A stretch of 64,000 bases of DNA, from assembly GCF_000002595.2 (NCBI RefSeq), contig NC_057005.1, positions 4,414,497 to 4,478,496 of the forward strand, written 5' to 3'. The notes under the pieces were generated by a model. That model did no database searches. It was not told where the DNA came from and saw only the letters and a list, made by a program, of their open reading frames with translations. Of the stretch, positions 22,135 through 33,436 are shown piece by piece (within the stretch, counting starts at the first letter, position 1; the number at the start of each line of letters is the position of its first letter). The stretch is from Chlamydomonas reinhardtii. Lineage: Eukaryota; Chlorophyta; Chlorophyceae; Chlamydomonadales; Chlamydomonadaceae. Made by a program: the position numbers and the translations under genes.

Positions 22135-23427
22135 CTACAGATCCGCGCCGTCTGCATGGCCCACGGCGGCGACGGCGGCGCCAATGCCGACCGCACCGCC
22201 CGCCTCAGGAGCGGCAGTACCGACGGCGGCGGTTGCGGTTGAAACCAGGTCGTGACGGCCAGCGGTTGACATGTCGCGGCCAGCGCCGCGGCTTCCGCGG
22301 CGGCGGCGGGGCGCCGGCGTCATGGCCGCTGCCGCCGAGTGGCGGCTGTAGCCAGTGAAGCCGCCCGCAGAGCAGGCGGAGGAGCCCGGCGCATACGCGG
22401 TCGCCACGGCCGCGGGCGTGAGCGCCGTTGTCGACCCGGTGCCAGCGGTGGCGGAGGCGGTCATAGTAGTAGCGTCAACGGCGGGCGTGTCTACGGCGGC
22501 GGCGGCGGTGGCTGCGGTCTTGGTGCTGGTGCTGCCGATGCTGCTCAGGCGGGTCAGCGAGCCCGCAATGATGGCGTCGCTGTCGGCCTCGGCGACCGCG
22601 CGCTGGCGGGCGGCGGCGGCCGCCACGTCGTAGCGCGCCGCAGCGGCAGCGACGGCCGCCACGGCTGGCGAAGCCGCGACGGCGGCGGTGGCGTCGTCCA
22701 GCGAGATAAGCACCACGTCATCGTCGTCGCCGCCGACCATTGACGGCGCGCCGGCCGCCGCCGGCCGCCGCCGCCGCCGCCGCCAGCGCCGGCGTTGCGG
22801 CGGAAGCAGTGGCGCCGGAGGCGCCGCCGCCAGCGAACGTTGCAGCAGCGGCGGCAGGCGCTGCCATGGCAGCTGACAGCGACGAGCTGCCGACGGCGGT
22901 GACGGCGGCGGCGGCGGCGGCCTGCGCCAGGAACTCCCGGCGCGACAGCGCCACCACGGGGCCCACGGCGCGCTGCACGTTGTCGCGCCAGGCGCGCAGC
23001 GACTTGAGGTTGGAGCGCTTGGGCACGGCGCCGCAGAACATGCGGTAGGTGGTGGAGTCAAGCAGCCGCGCCTGGGCCGTGGCTAGAGGATAGGAGGGAA
23101 GGAGGCGGGAAGAAGGGAGGGAGGGGCGAAAGGGTGTGTCAGGCCAGGGGTGTCGGAAGAAGCGCGGGATCTGATCTGGGGAAGGTGGCGTGTACCGGCG
23201 CGCGCGGCCACGGCACGCCACGCGCGTCCAGATCAGCGAACGCCGCCCGACAGGCTCACCTGGGCTTGCCGCGAACTCCCAGGCCGGCTCGACCTCGGGA
23301 GAAATGGGCGCCGACGTGCAACGCTCGCATGTGAAGACCAGGCCAAGGGCAGCGCAGCGAGCAGAAGTGGGGCAGCGGCGTTGCGGACTCCGTGTGCACT
23401 GGGCGCTTGAAGCGGCTGCAGGCTCAT
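22135..23427 (-). CDS. Ala-rich protein with twin-arginine-like segment; reading-frame conflict
   Basis: Exon 2 is strongly coding from about 23071 leftwards: AVPKRSNLKSLRAWRDNVQR, then SRREFLAQAAAAAA..AVG and AAMAAP. This resembles a Tat-type signal (S-R-R-x-F-L, hydrophobic core, Ala-rich end), as seen in thylakoid-lumen precursors. That frame stops near 22718. A second frame with equally strong codon bias runs from about 22760 to the TAG at 22135 (GGDDDDVVLISLDDATAAVA). The switch falls in a GGC/GCC-rich tract at about 22745-22800, so either one base is missing or extra there, or a small intron was missed. Exon 1 (23260-23427, 56 codons, phase 0) is tentative. No enzyme domain is recognised. 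Plastid targeting is an inference. Confidence 0.45.
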
Positions 23428-24602
23428 CCCAGTTTATATGTACAATTACTTCTTCAAGGCTGACCGCTGTGCTAGCGGTATCGCTGCAGGCGCGAGACTG
23501 CTGGGGTTTGGAGAATCGCGGCAAAACAAGCCGAGCGCGCGCGCGAGGGGCTTGCAGAGCTGCATGCTGACTCGGTTGGATGTTGTGTGCTGTCGCCGAG
23601 CTCGAGCCATTTATTTGACTTGCTGGCTGGCGACGCAATAGGGTGGGACCGCGAAGGGACATGCTTGTGTGCACTCGAACGTTTTGTAGGGCCAAATTGG
23701 TGCCGTGTTACGTGTTTGACATTCGGCAGTGTGGCGTTTTTGTCTTGCACTGACGTTTTTAGCTCGACCAGCGCTGTGCGTGGCGTAGACAACTCCGAAA
23801 CCGGCGTGCCAACTGACGGGCAGCCCGCGTTAACTTGTGCGCTTTGCGCGCACCGCTTGCAAATAGGATATTGTACTCAGTATCAGTTCCCCCTGCTGGC
23901 GAGGAAGTAGCAGACCCGTCGAAGCTGGACGTCGTAGCGTGTACCTTCATGTGTCCCAGCCCAGCCAGGCCCAGCCCCAACTTGCCCCTTCTTGTGACGC
24001 CGCGTTCGTTGGCTCAAGAACTCAATACTTACAGGCTTGCCAGCCCTCAGTACATTGAGACGGCAGCCATTGCAGGTGCATAATACTGTAATCTACAAAC
24101 GGATGGCAGGGGCAACCGCCGGTACCAGAGGCTACCACGCCCGTACACACACAGACGAGCAGCTATTTACTCCCACCAAGCCAACACGCCACAGCAGGCG
24201 CCACTGCAACCGCAAACGCGTTGGGCCGCGGGGCACACAGCTAAACTGCCAACGCATCACTTCGTGCAATGCCCATTCGCATGTTGCAAGGGGCAACTCG
24301 GTTACCAGCACGCCCGCCGCCCACGCACAGTAGATTGGCAAGTCAGGCGCGGCTGCTGAGGGCAGCTGACCGCAGACGCAAGGGCCACAGCTGAGTGTAG
24401 CGGCACGCGGCCATTCGAGGAGCGCAGAGGCGGCCCAGCACGTGCAAGCCCCAAGCGCCTCGACGGAGCAAAGCAGTACGCACGACACAAACAGACGGGT
24501 GCTAAGCTACGGCGCCCTGGGGGGATCAGGCCGGCCGACTCTGTGTACCAGCCGCACAAGCCAGCGGCGCCTCCTGCACCACAGAAACTTATGACAAGTA
24601 TA

Positions 24603-24640
<38 letters not shown>

Positions 24641-24809
24641 AACCCGGGCATAAGCCATCCGCTCACTTCAGGTCAGGTTAGCAGCCAGCCAGACACTCCA
24701 TGCCAGCCCTGAAGCATGTTGGCAATCCACATTTCGTGTGACACGCACGTGACACCTCGGAAACCCCGGCATCAGCATCTGCTGTGTGCACTCTGCGGCC
24801 ATGTGTGTT
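23428..24809. other. Intergenic region
   Basis: No coding-biased frame is visible. It should hold the promoter of the 22.1-23.4 kb gene and the 3' end of the Cys-rich gene. A (CA)n tract lies at about 24601-24640. A CATATAAA on the minus strand at 23433-23440 is only a few bases from the proposed ATG at 23427, which weakens that start choice. Confidence 0.5.
24601..24640. repeat. (CA)n microsatellite
   Basis: About 40 bases of CA dinucleotide repeat with two initial TACACA interruptions, between genes. Confidence 0.9.
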
Positions 24810-27720
24810 TTACAGGCGCGCCTGGCGGTCCTGCCGAGCCTTTACACGCGTCACCGTCACCAGGGCTTTGATCCAGGATCCGGCGGCGTAGGGGCGACAG
24901 CGCTTGGCGACGTCGTCACAGAACTCGCCCACGCCGCAGTCGCCGTAGGCGGCGCAGGGGTCGCCCATCTCCTGTGGAGGGGCCAAGGGCAGGGATCAGG
25001 GTAAGGTTGGATTGCGCGGCGGTGTGGGTGCGAGGGATGCGTTGCGGGACTCTGCTGCGAGTCCAGGATCCAGCCTGGGCGAGGGCCGGGCCCGGTCTGG
25101 CGCGCTCATCGCGTGATGCATGTGCGTGTGTGCGAGGGAGCCGTGTCGGGGCGCAGCAGTGCGCGGTGCGCACGTCCCTCTCCGCAACCCGGGGCAACAC
25201 CGCAGCCACAGCCACAGCCGCAATCCCCCTCCTGGCCTTCCCCCACGATCTCCCCTCCTGGCCTCCCTCTGAAGGCCTGGACTCGGACACCCCCGCCGTC
25301 GTCCACTCACGCTGCAGGTGTGGGCTCCAGGCTGGTAGCCGCGCTCGCAGAAGTAGCCGTCGTCACAGTCGGCGTCAACCATGCACTGCACGCAGCGGCC
25401 GGGCTGGGGCTCGGGGTCGGGCTTGGGGTTGGGGTCGGACTGGGCCAGACGGCGACTGCGGGGTTGGGCAGGTGGGAGCAGCGGTGCAGCGCGCGGGTCA
25501 TCGTACCTTCTAACCATCTAACCGTCTTACTGCCAGTCCGCCGCCCCTAAATGCCGTCGCCCTAACCCCTGTCCCAACCCCCGCGCCACGCCTCGTCCGC
25601 ACCGGAGGCCGTGCTTGTCCTTCTTGGACTTGGGGCAGTCCTTCTTGGGCTGGTGGGAGTCGTGGTGGTGCGGGCCGTCGTCGTCGCTGTCGTGGTCGTG
25701 ATCGTGGTCTGCGGAAGTCAAGGCGGGAGTGGGGGCAAGGCGTGGGGGATGGGCTTTACGCGGCATTAGGGGGGGAACGGCGGGACGGGTACACGAATGC
25801 GGTCAGTGTAGGACAGTGTGGGGCCCGGTGCAGTGCCACAAGAAATGAGTCGTAAGCCCGTAAGGCAAAGCATGATGCGCTACGTATCCCATCATGACCT
25901 GAGCCCCAACGCACCGTGGTCGTGATCGTGGTCGTGATCATGGTCGTTGTCGGCCGCGTCCTCACTGTCAGCAGCGTCAGCCTTCATGTTCTTGTCGTGG
26001 TCGTGGTCGTGATCATGGTCGTGATCATGGTCCTCGTCATCTGCAAGGCGATGGATGATACACCACAAACAATCAGGGCGAGGAGCCGGTGCGGCACATC
26101 GGCCGCAAACGTAGCCTGGGCACTGCAGCTAGCAGGAGCTTGCGCCGCGCCGCACTGTGTTGCGCCCCGCCACTTGCAACTTCCTTGCACTGAATCCTGA
26201 CTGAAAAAAATCTGCACTCACCATCATCGTCCTCATCCTCATCCTCATCATCATCATCGTCATCCTCGTCCTCGTCGTCATCTGCAGCACCAATTAAACA
26301 GAAGCACCAATCAAACAAAAGCATCAACGCAGGGAACATGTGTGTTGGGGCCCGGTGGTTCAGCGGCACGTCATGACGATGGCCGTACTCACAGTACCAA
26401 GCCCGCCGTGCCTTCCCCTGGTGCGCGCGCCGCAGTAGTAATCAGCACACCACACCGGTAACCACTCCAGTGTGCTGCTGAGCCCTAGCCAAGCCAAGCA
26501 GATTCCCCTCCCATTTCTGCGCCTCACCGCTCCCCCGCTCTCCCTTTCATCCGTGTCAAACGCCACTCACCATCCTCGTCCTCATCATCGTCATCGTCCT
26601 CATCTTGCTCATCGTCGTCCTCCTCCTCATCGTCGTCCTCGTGCTTCAGCGGCTGAATCTCAACGGACTTGCCGGCGGCGGCGGCGGTGGGCTTGACCAG
26701 GCCGGCGGCGCGGGCGGCGGCGGCGGCGTAGGGCGAACCGTTGCAGATGGGCATGGAGGAGGGGCAGTCGGCGTCCACGGCGCAACTGGAGGGGCAGTGC
26801 ATGTGCGCACCAAGACAGGCGGCCAGGCGGGTCAGGGGGTACGCGGTGTAGGGTGCAGGGTGCAGGGTACAACGAGGTGCTTGGGAAGGGCGTTGAAAGG
26901 AAGGGTGGGGAGGCGGCACGGGCCGCATGACCGACCTAGCTGAGCAAACCGCGAGGCGGGAGGGGGCAGTGGGGCGGGGGCAGCGGGACGCGGCGGCACA
27001 AGTGATGCAGATGGGCTGGCGGCTGAAAACCGCACCTTGAGGCAGGTTACATTCGGGATTCATTTATTTAATAATTGAAGGCGGGGGCGGCGCCAGCGCC
27101 CGGCGGCACTCACGGTGTGGCGCAGACGGCACCGGCGGGCCACCACTGCTTCTGGCACACGCCGCTGCGGCACTCCACGTCCTTCTTGCACGCCTCACCG
27201 TCCTTCTTCACCGTCACGCACTCGCCCCGGATGCAGATCTGCGACATGCAAGCACATGCATGCGTGCAGGGCGTGTAGGGAGCAGCATTGAGGCAGGGCG
27301 TGCAGCATTGGGGCGGCGTGCGATGCAGCGGCGTGGCGATGCGGTGGCGTGGCGATGCGGTGGCGTGGCCATGCGGCGGCGTGGCGATGCGGCGGCGTGC
27401 CTCCACCCACGGACCCACCTACCTCCTTGGAGCGGCAGTCGTCATCGTCCAGGCAGGCGTCAGGCACCGGGCCCGTCTGACCTGTGGGTGGGTGAAGGGG
27501 GGGCGTTAGGAAACACCAGGGATTCTGGGGTGTGGATGTGACTAGGCAAGGCGGATAGGGAGGAGCACGGGCATGCGTGTTGCCACCAGCGCAAGTCAAA
27601 AGCGCCGATCGCCTGCACATAGCTTGCAGTGCACGCACCGTCAAGGATGGTGGGGCGCGCCGCGAGCGCCGGAGCCGCCAGGGCCGCCACCAGCAACAGA
27701 GCCAGCAGTGGGGCACGCAT
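24810..27720 (-). CDS. Secreted Cys-rich protein with acidic and His-Asp repeat core, 359 aa
   Basis: Nine exons: 27639-27720, 27423-27481, 27114-27238, 26571-26785, 26222-26281, 25915-26040, 25603-25708, 25311-25455 and 24810-24971. All junctions are GT-AG and in phase. Residues 1-20 are a clear signal peptide (MRAPLLALLLVAALAAPALA). Residues 37-103 hold eleven cysteines, with spacing like Dickkopf/EB-type small disulfide modules. Residues about 137-180 are almost pure Asp/Glu. Residues about 184-232 contain two runs of alternating His-Asp, followed by a His/Lys-rich patch. A Pro-x spacer (DPNPKPDPEPQPG) leads into a second Cys-rich region with nine cysteines. I infer an extracellular or vesicular divalent-metal-binding or cell-wall protein. 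No named family is recognised. Introns 4-6 are all phase 1, so the repeat exons are symmetric modules. The C-terminus after the last Cys is basic. Confidence 0.8.
27036..27080 (-). repeat. Intron element copy (divergent) in Cys-rich gene intron 3
   Basis: On the plus strand GGTTACATTCGGGATTCATT is followed by TATTTAATAATTGAAGGC. It shares the GGTTACATTC core and a trailing AATTGAAGGCG that is also present in the 55.8-kb copy. It lies about 40-75 bases inside the intron from the donor at 27113. Confidence 0.55.
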
Positions 27721-29317
27721 GATGGTCGTCGACTGCGGGAGAAGGGAGGTCGCGGGCAGGCGGGGCAGCCGGGGCAAATTAGTACGGCGAGCACGTGTCT
27801 GGTTGTGGCGGGTTTGCCTACGTTATACGTGCACGGCGCACAGGAATTCGTTCTTGCAGGGACAAATCATTATCAAAAGCACTGACGAAAAGGAACAGGG
27901 GGCGCGAGCTGACAAGGACGAGCTGTTCTTCAGGGCCCGTGTCGGATGTCAAGCGCTGAGGGCTGCCAGCACGAATAAGCCCGACAACTTGGGCTCATCC
28001 TGTCACTTGAAGACATGGTCCAGGTTAACGCCCTCACGCGCGTCAGTGTCACGCGCGGGGCGTGCACACGACTTCGCATATGCCCAGCGCGTCGACAAGT
28101 AGCTCATGATCGTTCGCCCCTCCCTTCACAATTCATCGACTGCACTCACAAGTGCTGTGGAGACACCACACACCTGCTGCCGGGCTCTTCGTGTCTGGGT
28201 CGCCTTCAGAAGCTCAACGAATGTGTCTCAAAGCCTGTCTTCCAGGCTCGCTGCGGCGACGGGCCAAAGTCTGTGCTTTAATGTCTTGTCCACGAGTTAC
28301 AAGAACTATGTATGTATGCTCGACTACGCCATGGCGACGGAATGCTGGCAGCAACCGTTTGCAGGACCCTCATGCGCTCAAACCACTCCCCCGATGGCAC
28401 CTCGCCCGTCAACAGCCTAGCATACATTTGAATTAAGTACGACCATATCAGCTACATGCGACCTGTCGGGCCGGCATGGCTTTTGGATTTGGCCAGAGCG
28501 GGTGCAACCAACTCGGCACTCTTCGCCGCCTGTTATGTCCAGGCAATGCCCGCCCTGCCCTGTCCCAGCTGCTATACTGCCCCAGAGCAACCCACTTACC
28601 CAGGCATGGCCCACACGCCCCTGCGCTTACTTACCACTGAACACCTTGTCCTGTGCCAGGCGCTGGCGCCACACGCGACATTCCTCCTCCGCCCATGACA
28701 GGAACTTAGGTCCATGGCATGCTCGTTACAGCCCGCCAGGGAGCCAAGCCGAAGGGAACAGGGCATTCAAGTTCCAGGCACCGCGTAAACGCGTCATCCT
28801 TACATCGCCACCGCCTTGCCGCGGCAGGTGCCGCATCACCGCAGCCGGGTCCGCTGCGTTTGGGACCAGTACCCCCGTGGTCCCCCTCCTCATCCTTGCC
28901 AAGCCCTCTCGCCCCGTCAGCCGGACTCCATACCGCACCAGGCACATAAATGTTAGACTCCTGCAGCTCCCGCTTTTACTGTCAACGCAACATCATTTCA
29001 CGCCACCCGACAACCAAGTGCGGTTGCCCGTAGCTGCTGGCTACTTGAGCCCCCGCAACGCAATGGCGCTGCTCGCACGCGGTGCCGCCCTCCCAGGGCA
29101 GAGCACCTGCAGCGCCCCTCACCCCCAAAAGGCGCCGCTTCCCCGCCTCCCCGCCCAGCGAGTGGCGGCTGTCACACCAATACCACCACCAGCCTCATAC
29201 ATCACCACCACCACCACCACCACCACCACCACCACCACCAGCCTCATGAATAGGCGCCAGGGCGCCCCCGGCGCCTTCCCCCTCAAGCAGGGGCGCCCCC
29301 CAACTGGTTCGATTGCT
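27721..29317. other. Intergenic region between two minus-strand genes
   Basis: No exon with consistent codon bias is seen. It includes the promoter of the Cys-rich gene and the RPA2 3' UTR. A minus-strand TGTAA (plus TTACA at 28800-28804) would end an RPA2 3' UTR of about 0.5 kb. A (CCA)n microsatellite is at 29200-29241. Confidence 0.5.
29200..29241. repeat. (CCA)n microsatellite
   Basis: About 14 perfect ACC/CCA trinucleotides, downstream of the RPA2 stop codon on the minus strand. Confidence 0.9.
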
Positions 29318-30729
29318 TCAGGCGCCAGTGGACTTGAAGGTGGTGTCGTTGACAGTGCTGTACAGCACACCCTCCGCCGCCAGGTACTCGCACGCCTGTT
29401 CGCACCCAACAGGCAAGATAACATGAATCCCTCAGCGGTAGCGATGCATCGGCAGCGGCACATGAGCGACCGCAGCACACGCACCCGCGCAAATCAGAGA
29501 AGACGTACACCAGCGATAGCAGCGCATGGTGGGGGCGGCGGACACACGGCTGCCGAACAGCGCTGTGCCGCCTCAGCCTCCGCACAGGGCAACCCACAGC
29601 ACACAGCACGACGGATGGCCGCAGCAGTGCAATCGCCACTGCCCTACCTTGCCTGTATCCCACCACAACACCTACCCTCCCCCCTTGCGCTCCTTACGCA
29701 CGCCTGTCCATCCCTTCAACCTTGTAACTTCCACCACTCTGTTCTCCATGCAAGTCGAACCCCTTTCCCCCCTGCCTGCCCCCCCGGCCTCACCTGCATG
29801 ACCTGCTGCAGGTTGTAGTGGGCGCGGCCCATGCGCTGCAGCTCGGCGTGCGCCGCCTCCACTGACAGGCCGTTGGGCGCGGCCATGGCGTGCGGCAGGT
29901 TGTACACGGCCTTGAGGTCCGAGTGGATGTCGCCGCCTGGGGGGGGGATTACATTTATGATTAGTTTAAAATATTGGGGAGGTTGTATATAACAGCCCAA
30001 ACGAAAGGGGGGGGAGGAGGCGAGGAGGAGGAGGAGGAGGAGCAGGAGGCGGAGGTGAGGAGGGATCTAGGTGGGATTATTTAGACGATGGGAGGGGGAA
30101 AGGGGAGGGGGACGGCCGTCCATGCGAGATGGAGTGGTGACCCCGCAAAGCAAGGTGGCGGGAGGTGGGTGGCAGGGTTCCAGGTATGGCTAGGCGGGCG
30201 TTGCCGGGAGTGGGCGGGGGCGGTGGCGGGCTTCATGGATGCTGGATGCTGACACGTGGTTGCAAGTGCAACTGGGTTGCGGCTGCCAGTGCAGGGCATG
30301 TCGCTTCACCGGCCGAACCTCCATCGGCCGAACAGAGGCCGGGGTGCCTGTCTAAACAAATCACTGGCCCGACTTACCAGCGGGGGCCGCGGCAGCAGGC
30401 GCAGCGCCTCCGTAGCCACCCGCAGCGCCGTAGGGTGCTGCATGCAGGGGACACGTTGGGCAGCCGTTGTCATTGTCGTGCCCTGCAGCAAGTTGTGCCT
30501 CCCTTCCCCGGAAAGGCTGCTGCTGCTTCTCCTGCTGGTGGTGGCACCCCCAGCACCCAGCAGCAGGGCAACGTAGCAGTGCCCGGCAACGCACCCGTGG
30601 CGGCGGGGGTGCTGCCGAAGGCGGGCGCGGCCTTGCCCGGCAGCGGCTGGCCGGTGGGCGGCGTGCCCTTGGTCAGGTGCAGGTGCTGCATGACGCACTG
30701 CAGGAAGTGGTACGTCACCTGCGCGGCGC

Positions 30730-30766
<37 letters not shown>

Positions 30767-30823
30767 AGGTACTTGTCCGTAACTGCGCACGCGTGTTTGG
30801 CGGCTGGGTTCCGTTGTTTTGTG

Positions 30824-30865
<42 letters not shown>

Positions 30866-32690
30866 GGGGGATGCTGGTTACGGTGTCTCGGGGAAGCTAA
30901 GGGTCCTGTGTAAGCGCAGCAGGCGAGCAGGGGGCCCGGGGGCCCCAGGGAGGATGCGTCCACATGGCTGCCCGCCCCCGCCCCCCGCCCCACCGCCCAT
31001 GCAGCCCCCCCCCCGGACCCCCGAGCTCTGTGGGCTGGCTTCGAATTATGTGTCCCGGTCACACTGGGCTTGGAACTGACGCCCCCCCCCACCACCATCA
31101 CCACCACCATCACCACCACAGCTGGCTCGCACTGCCGGTCCGCCTCACCTCGTTGTGGTCTGTCACAGGCTTGACGGCGAAGGCGGTGAGGCTGCGTTTC
31201 CCCTCGAAGGTCTTGAGGTTGCCGTACACGCGCACGTACTTGCCCACCTGCCACTCCACCGGCTTCTGGGCCTGCGGGCGAGGGTGCGTGTGTGGGCGAG
31301 GCAAGCGGTGGGCGGGGTGGGCGGTCAGAGTGTAGAAGAGGATGTCCAGCACCCGTTGCACCTGGGGAGTGCTGGAACAGCCGGGCCGCAACAAGCCGTG
31401 AAGTAGAGACTCAGAGGTATCTACGTGCCTCGCCAAAACCTTCTACTCCTCTAGCTTTGCGTCACAGTTGATAGCCAGTTCCCGCTGCAGACAACACCGC
31501 GCCCAACCCGCCGCCATGGCCCTCCCTCGCAACATACGCCGCCTTCGCTTCAGCCCGCAACCTCACCCTCCAGCCCTGGCTGTCCATGCCGTCCCATACC
31601 CATGCCCATACCCTCAGCACCCTCGCCTCGCCTCCTCAACCCAAATAGCCACGCCTCGCCTCGCCTCGCCTCCCTTCAACTATACTCAACAAAGCGAAGC
31701 GAACACGACAGGCCACAGGGCTCTCACCTGCATGTCGGCGTCGTCCACCCAGCTGCAGACCTCCATGCTGGCGGTGCCGTCATGCAGCTGCAGCTGCACC
31801 CGTGTCGACAGCTCCCGGTACGAGGTCACCTTGCCCAGAATCGTCACCTGCCGCGGTGAAAAGGGGCAAGGCGGCACAGGCGGGGTGCGGAAGAACGCGT
31901 GGGGCGGATTGCAGGTGAGCGCTGCACTGGCCCTCTTCACCCCGGATACCGTGCACTTGTGTTACTACCGGTATGCCTCTTCAGGACAAGGCAGATGATA
32001 CCCCCGGAGGACAAGACGGCACTCACGGTCGAGATCTCGTGCCCATCAGCTTTGACGCGGTCATCTTCAGTGCTGGCGGTCTCCTGTGTGACAAGCAGCA
32101 CGTCGGGGGTTCCGATATGAACAAGGGACGAGGTGAGCTGCAGGGCAGTGCCGAGCCAGGTCCGCAAGCCTGCGGGCTTGCACGGCAGCCGCGGCTGTCG
32201 AGTTACAACCTACCCAAGAGCAGCCCTGAGCAATTGTTCTCTGTTACTAAGCACCCCGCCTGCGTTGGCTCACCTTCAGTAGGTGGCGGATGGTGAAGGC
32301 GCGCAGCGAGTTGTTCTGGTTGCGCCCCTGCAGCGTGCCCAGTCAGAAGCGGGGCCCAGTTTGGCCTCAATGTGCTACCCAAGAGGACCCGCTCTGGCTG
32401 CCTACCGTAAAACACGTCCCAGGATTGTGAATTCTGCTCAGCGAGCAGGGAACGCTCGGCTTTGCGCAGATGCAAATTCAAGTGAGCGCACCTTCTGCTG
32501 TCCGCCACCGCCACCGCCGTATTGGTTATCGTGGCCTGGTGCTGGGCTGCAGTTGCAGGACATAGAGTTGATAAGCCAGTTGGCCGAGCTCAAAGCTTTT
32601 TCTCCCGCCACAGCCAGGCTCCTACCTCGGCATAAAGCCACCGCCACCAAACTGGCTAGCACCAGCATCTCCGTAAGCGCCAAAGTTCAT
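29318..32690 (-). CDS. RPA2: Replication protein A 32-kDa subunit (RPA2)
   Basis: Ten exons: 32626-32690, 32492-32546, 32274-32327, 32027-32083, 31728-31847, 31149-31271, 30595-30718, 30378-30437, 29794-29936 and 29318-29395. They are in phase throughout and give 292 residues, close to the usual 270-290. The order matches the family. First is a Gly/Ser-rich N-terminus (MNFGAYGDAGASQFGGGG), which in other species is the phosphorylated tail. The OB fold (about 41-160) includes NNSLRAFTIRHLLK, VTILGKVTSYRELSTRVQLQ, and the strand WQVGKYVRVYGNLKTFEGKR. A Gly/Pro/Ala linker leads to a C-terminal winged helix (about 220-292, GLSVEAAHAEL and CEYLAAEGVLYSTVNDTTFK). In the RPA heterotrimer it binds single-stranded DNA in replication and repair. 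It is divergently arranged with the P4H-like gene. Confidence 0.93.
29936..29998 (-). repeat. Intron element copy at an RPA2 acceptor
   Basis: On the coding strand the core AATCATAAATGTAATCCCCC runs straight into the splice acceptor of the exon starting at 29936, so the C-run of the element serves as the polypyrimidine tract. Upstream it is preceded by GTTTGGGCTGTTATATACAA, which resembles the GTTTGGG..GGTATTTA motif of the P4H introns. Confidence 0.75.
30729..30866. repeat. Two (CA)n tracts in one RPA2 intron
   Basis: CA repeats at about 30730-30764 and 30829-30860 lie about 65 bases apart inside the intron 30719-31148. The first is only about ten bases from the acceptor at 30718. Confidence 0.9.
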
Positions 32691-33436
32691 TTTGAGAATA
32701 AGCTAAGGCAGGCGAACAGGTGCAGACACAAATTGAAAGCGCTCGCCTCGGATACCTCGTGAATGTGGACGTTGTGTGGCAGCTATGTGTTTATGCAACA
32801 GTTGATATGCAAGTGATGAGGCGCGACTGCAGAAATGACAGTGGTCGAGGAACGCGCGGGCCTTCAAACTGCGCAGCACGCAGCACGACACCCCCCATTC
32901 CGCTTGAAACCGGCCGAGCGGAGGACCCTGCCTAACCTGCTCAACTGCCGCACATGCATCAGCTGCTTATGTACGCAGGTCTTAGTCAATGATTGGAGTG
33001 GCGGTCGTGTGGCAAACTTAGGTGTTCCTGCTCCTTCCTGCTGCAGGGCCAGGTAGGGTGTCCCTGGGTGTCCTGGGCTTCGGCAAGGAGGGCAGATAGC
33101 AGTTAATGCGAACAGAAGGTCATACTTGAGGACCGGCAGGGGGGCAGGCATTGTAAGGTGTTGTGTGCTTGAGGGGGCCGGGGGGGGGGGCAGCACCGGC
33201 GGAAGGGCCAACATCAGATCCACGCGTGCCACATTTCCGGCACATGTGTCGTCTTTTTTCTATTTATTATGCAGCCTTGCTAATTTAGCAATAGTAGCGC
33301 ACAACTACCGAGCCTCGGCAGGTCCAGGGCCGGCCAAACAGAACTGCTTAATTGTCCTTTGTATCATTGCTACAACTCGTGAAGGACCACTGTACATTAT
33401 TATATATAGGTAAAAGTTGCTACACTGACCGCTGGA
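32691..33436. promoter_or_regulatory. Divergent intergenic region, RPA2 / P4H-like gene
   Basis: About 745 bp separate the two start codons. A TATATATA sequence at 33401-33408 is a good TATA box for the plus-strand gene. No equally clear box was found for RPA2. No exon is visible inside. Confidence 0.6.
33401..33408 (+). promoter_or_regulatory. TATA box of P4H-like gene
   Basis: TATATATA lies 29-36 bases upstream of the first ATG (33437) and 62-69 bases upstream of the in-frame ATG at 33470. The usual TATA-to-start spacing would leave 33437 almost without a leader, which favours initiation at 33470 or later. Confidence 0.5.

Noticed and set aside
28502-29818. Long plus-strand open frame (over 430 codons)
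   Set aside because: It overlaps the RPA2 terminal exons in antisense, is full of Pro/His/Thr from microsatellites, lacks third-position bias and has no recognisable domain.
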